Assembly: GCA_021372515.1 (NCBI GenBank)
Contig: JAJFUG010000053.1
Location: forward strand, 1-32,357
Reading direction: 5' to 3'
From: a bacterium
Lineage (GTDB): Bacteria > Gemmatimonadota > Glassbacteria > GWA2-58-10
DNA length: 32,357 nucleotides
A program made the position numbers and the translations under genes. Shown piece after piece: positions 31,748-32,357 of the stretch (positions are counted from its first letter, which is position 1; each line of letters starts with the position of its first letter). The notes under the pieces are model-generated. The model was not told where the DNA came from. It did no database searches and worked only from the letters and a program-made list of their open reading frames with translations.

Positions 31748-32357
31748 ATGAAACGTGACCGGATAAAGGATATCCTGGCCGGCGGTCCGCTGGGGCAGAC
31801 CCTGACCGTGGGAGGCTGGGTGCGCTCGTTGCGCCAGAGCCCCAACGTGGGGTTCATCGATCTGAGCGACGGCAGCACGCTGGCCGGACTTCAGATCGTG
31901 GCCTCGCCCGAGACAAAGGGTTTCGAGCACCTGGCCGAGTTCCAGACCGGGGCCGCGTTGCGCGCCGTGGGCGAGCTGGTGGAAAGCCCGGCCCAGGGCC
32001 AGAAATATGAGCTGCGCGCTGTGAGCCTCGAGTTACTCGGCCCGGCCGACCCCGAGACCTACCCGATCCAGAAAAAGAAACATACCCTCGAGTTCCTGCG
32101 CCAGAAAGCCCACCTGCGGGCGCGCACCAACACTTTCGGCGCGGTGTTCCGTCTGCGCAGCCACCTGAGCCAGGGCATCCACGACTTTTTCCGGCGCAAG
32201 GGCTTCCTCTACATCCACACCCCGCTGATCAGCGCCAGCGACTGCGAGGGCGCGGGCGAATTGTTCCATGTCAGCTCCACCAAGCACAAGGATTTCTTCG
32301 GACGCCAGGCCTACCTGACAGTAAGCGGCCAGCTCGAGGCCGAGCTTCTGGCCCTGG
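31748..32357 (+). CDS. asnS: Asparaginyl-tRNA synthetase (3' end cut by window edge)
   Basis: First 203 codons of a class II aminoacyl-tRNA synthetase that charges tRNA-Asn. The N-terminal OB-fold anticodon-binding domain covers about residues 18-105 ([32 protein letters not shown]). The catalytic domain begins with [23 protein letters not shown] and motif 1 ([19 protein letters not shown]). The [19 protein letters not shown] segment favours AsnRS over AspRS, as does the [10 protein letters not shown] stretch. The ATG at 31748 has AAAGGA about 10 nt upstream. Its presence suggests direct Asn charging instead of, or besides, the amidotransferase route. Confidence 0.93.
   Translation, partial: MKRDRIKDILAGGPLGQTLTVGGWVRSLRQSPNVGFIDLSDGSTLAGLQIVASPETKGFEHLAEFQTGAALRAVGELVESPAQGQKYELRAVSLELLGPADPETYPIQKKKHTLEFLRQKAHLRARTNTFGAVFRLRSHLSQGIHDFFRRKGFLYIHTPLISASDCEGAGELFHVSSTKHKDFFGRQAYLTVSGQLEAELLAL

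Overview
This window looks like chromosome from a GC-rich, diderm (Gram-negative-type) bacterium. The evidence is a SPOR-domain lipoprotein, an Lgt lipoprotein transferase, a MacAB-like envelope transporter and many Sec signal peptides. Housekeeping genes such as gapA, pgk, tpiA, secG and asnS look intact. The mixture of UroD-superfamily enzymes, DUF4832, DUF4097, CE7 and PF07090 proteins resembles uncultured FCB-like lineages, but that placement is a guess. Start codons are unusually often GTG or TTG. Promoters often have a near-perfect TTGACA box with a 17-bp spacer.

Layout. 1-1807 (minus): a promoter, a SPOR lipoprotein and an M14 carboxypeptidase cut by the window edge. 2197-4362 (plus): an HD-GYP sensor-phosphodiesterase. 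4408-6462 (minus): a UroD-superfamily protein with a methyltransferase-like zinc motif, followed by a nitrilase-family amidohydrolase. 6775-7584 (plus): a CheW split by a CZB zinc-binding domain. 7586-8086 (minus): an AT-richer orphan membrane protein. 8185-13533 (minus): an adaptor, two FtsX permeases, an ATPase and a DUF4097 protein. 13749-19755 (plus): TPR protein, lgt, comF, gapA, pgk, tpiA, secG and tRNA-Leu(GAG), with several terminator/promoter junctions. 19917-23245 (plus): a secreted DUF4832 protein, a stand-alone receiver and a secreted proline-iminopeptidase-like hydrolase. 23266-25741 (minus): CBS-domain protein and FapA/DUF342. 25931-28249 (plus): a PF07090 protein, a Cys-rich secreted peptide and a polysaccharide deacetylase. 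28326-29030 (minus): a SIMPL protein. 29142-32357 (plus): a CE7-like esterase, a 550-bp palindrome-rich non-coding stretch, marC and the 5' part of asnS.

How the genes fit together. The 13.7-19.7 kb block is a housekeeping run: glycolysis, lipoprotein maturation, Sec export and a tRNA. The signalling genes (HD-GYP, CheW-CZB, receiver, CBS/FapA) are scattered singletons or pairs, and no histidine kinase or chemoreceptor is encoded here. Secreted hydrolases (M14, DUF4832, alpha/beta hydrolase, CE4, CE7) suggest a polymer-degrading heterotroph.

I found no clearly new multi-gene system such as a defence island, CRISPR array or prophage. The best leads are the CheW-CZB fusion, the HxC-X83-C UroD protein paired with an amidohydrolase, the tandem FapA N-module with a translationally coupled CBS protein, the Cys-rich secreted peptide, and the recurring coupling of a terminator hairpin to the next gene's TTGACA box.
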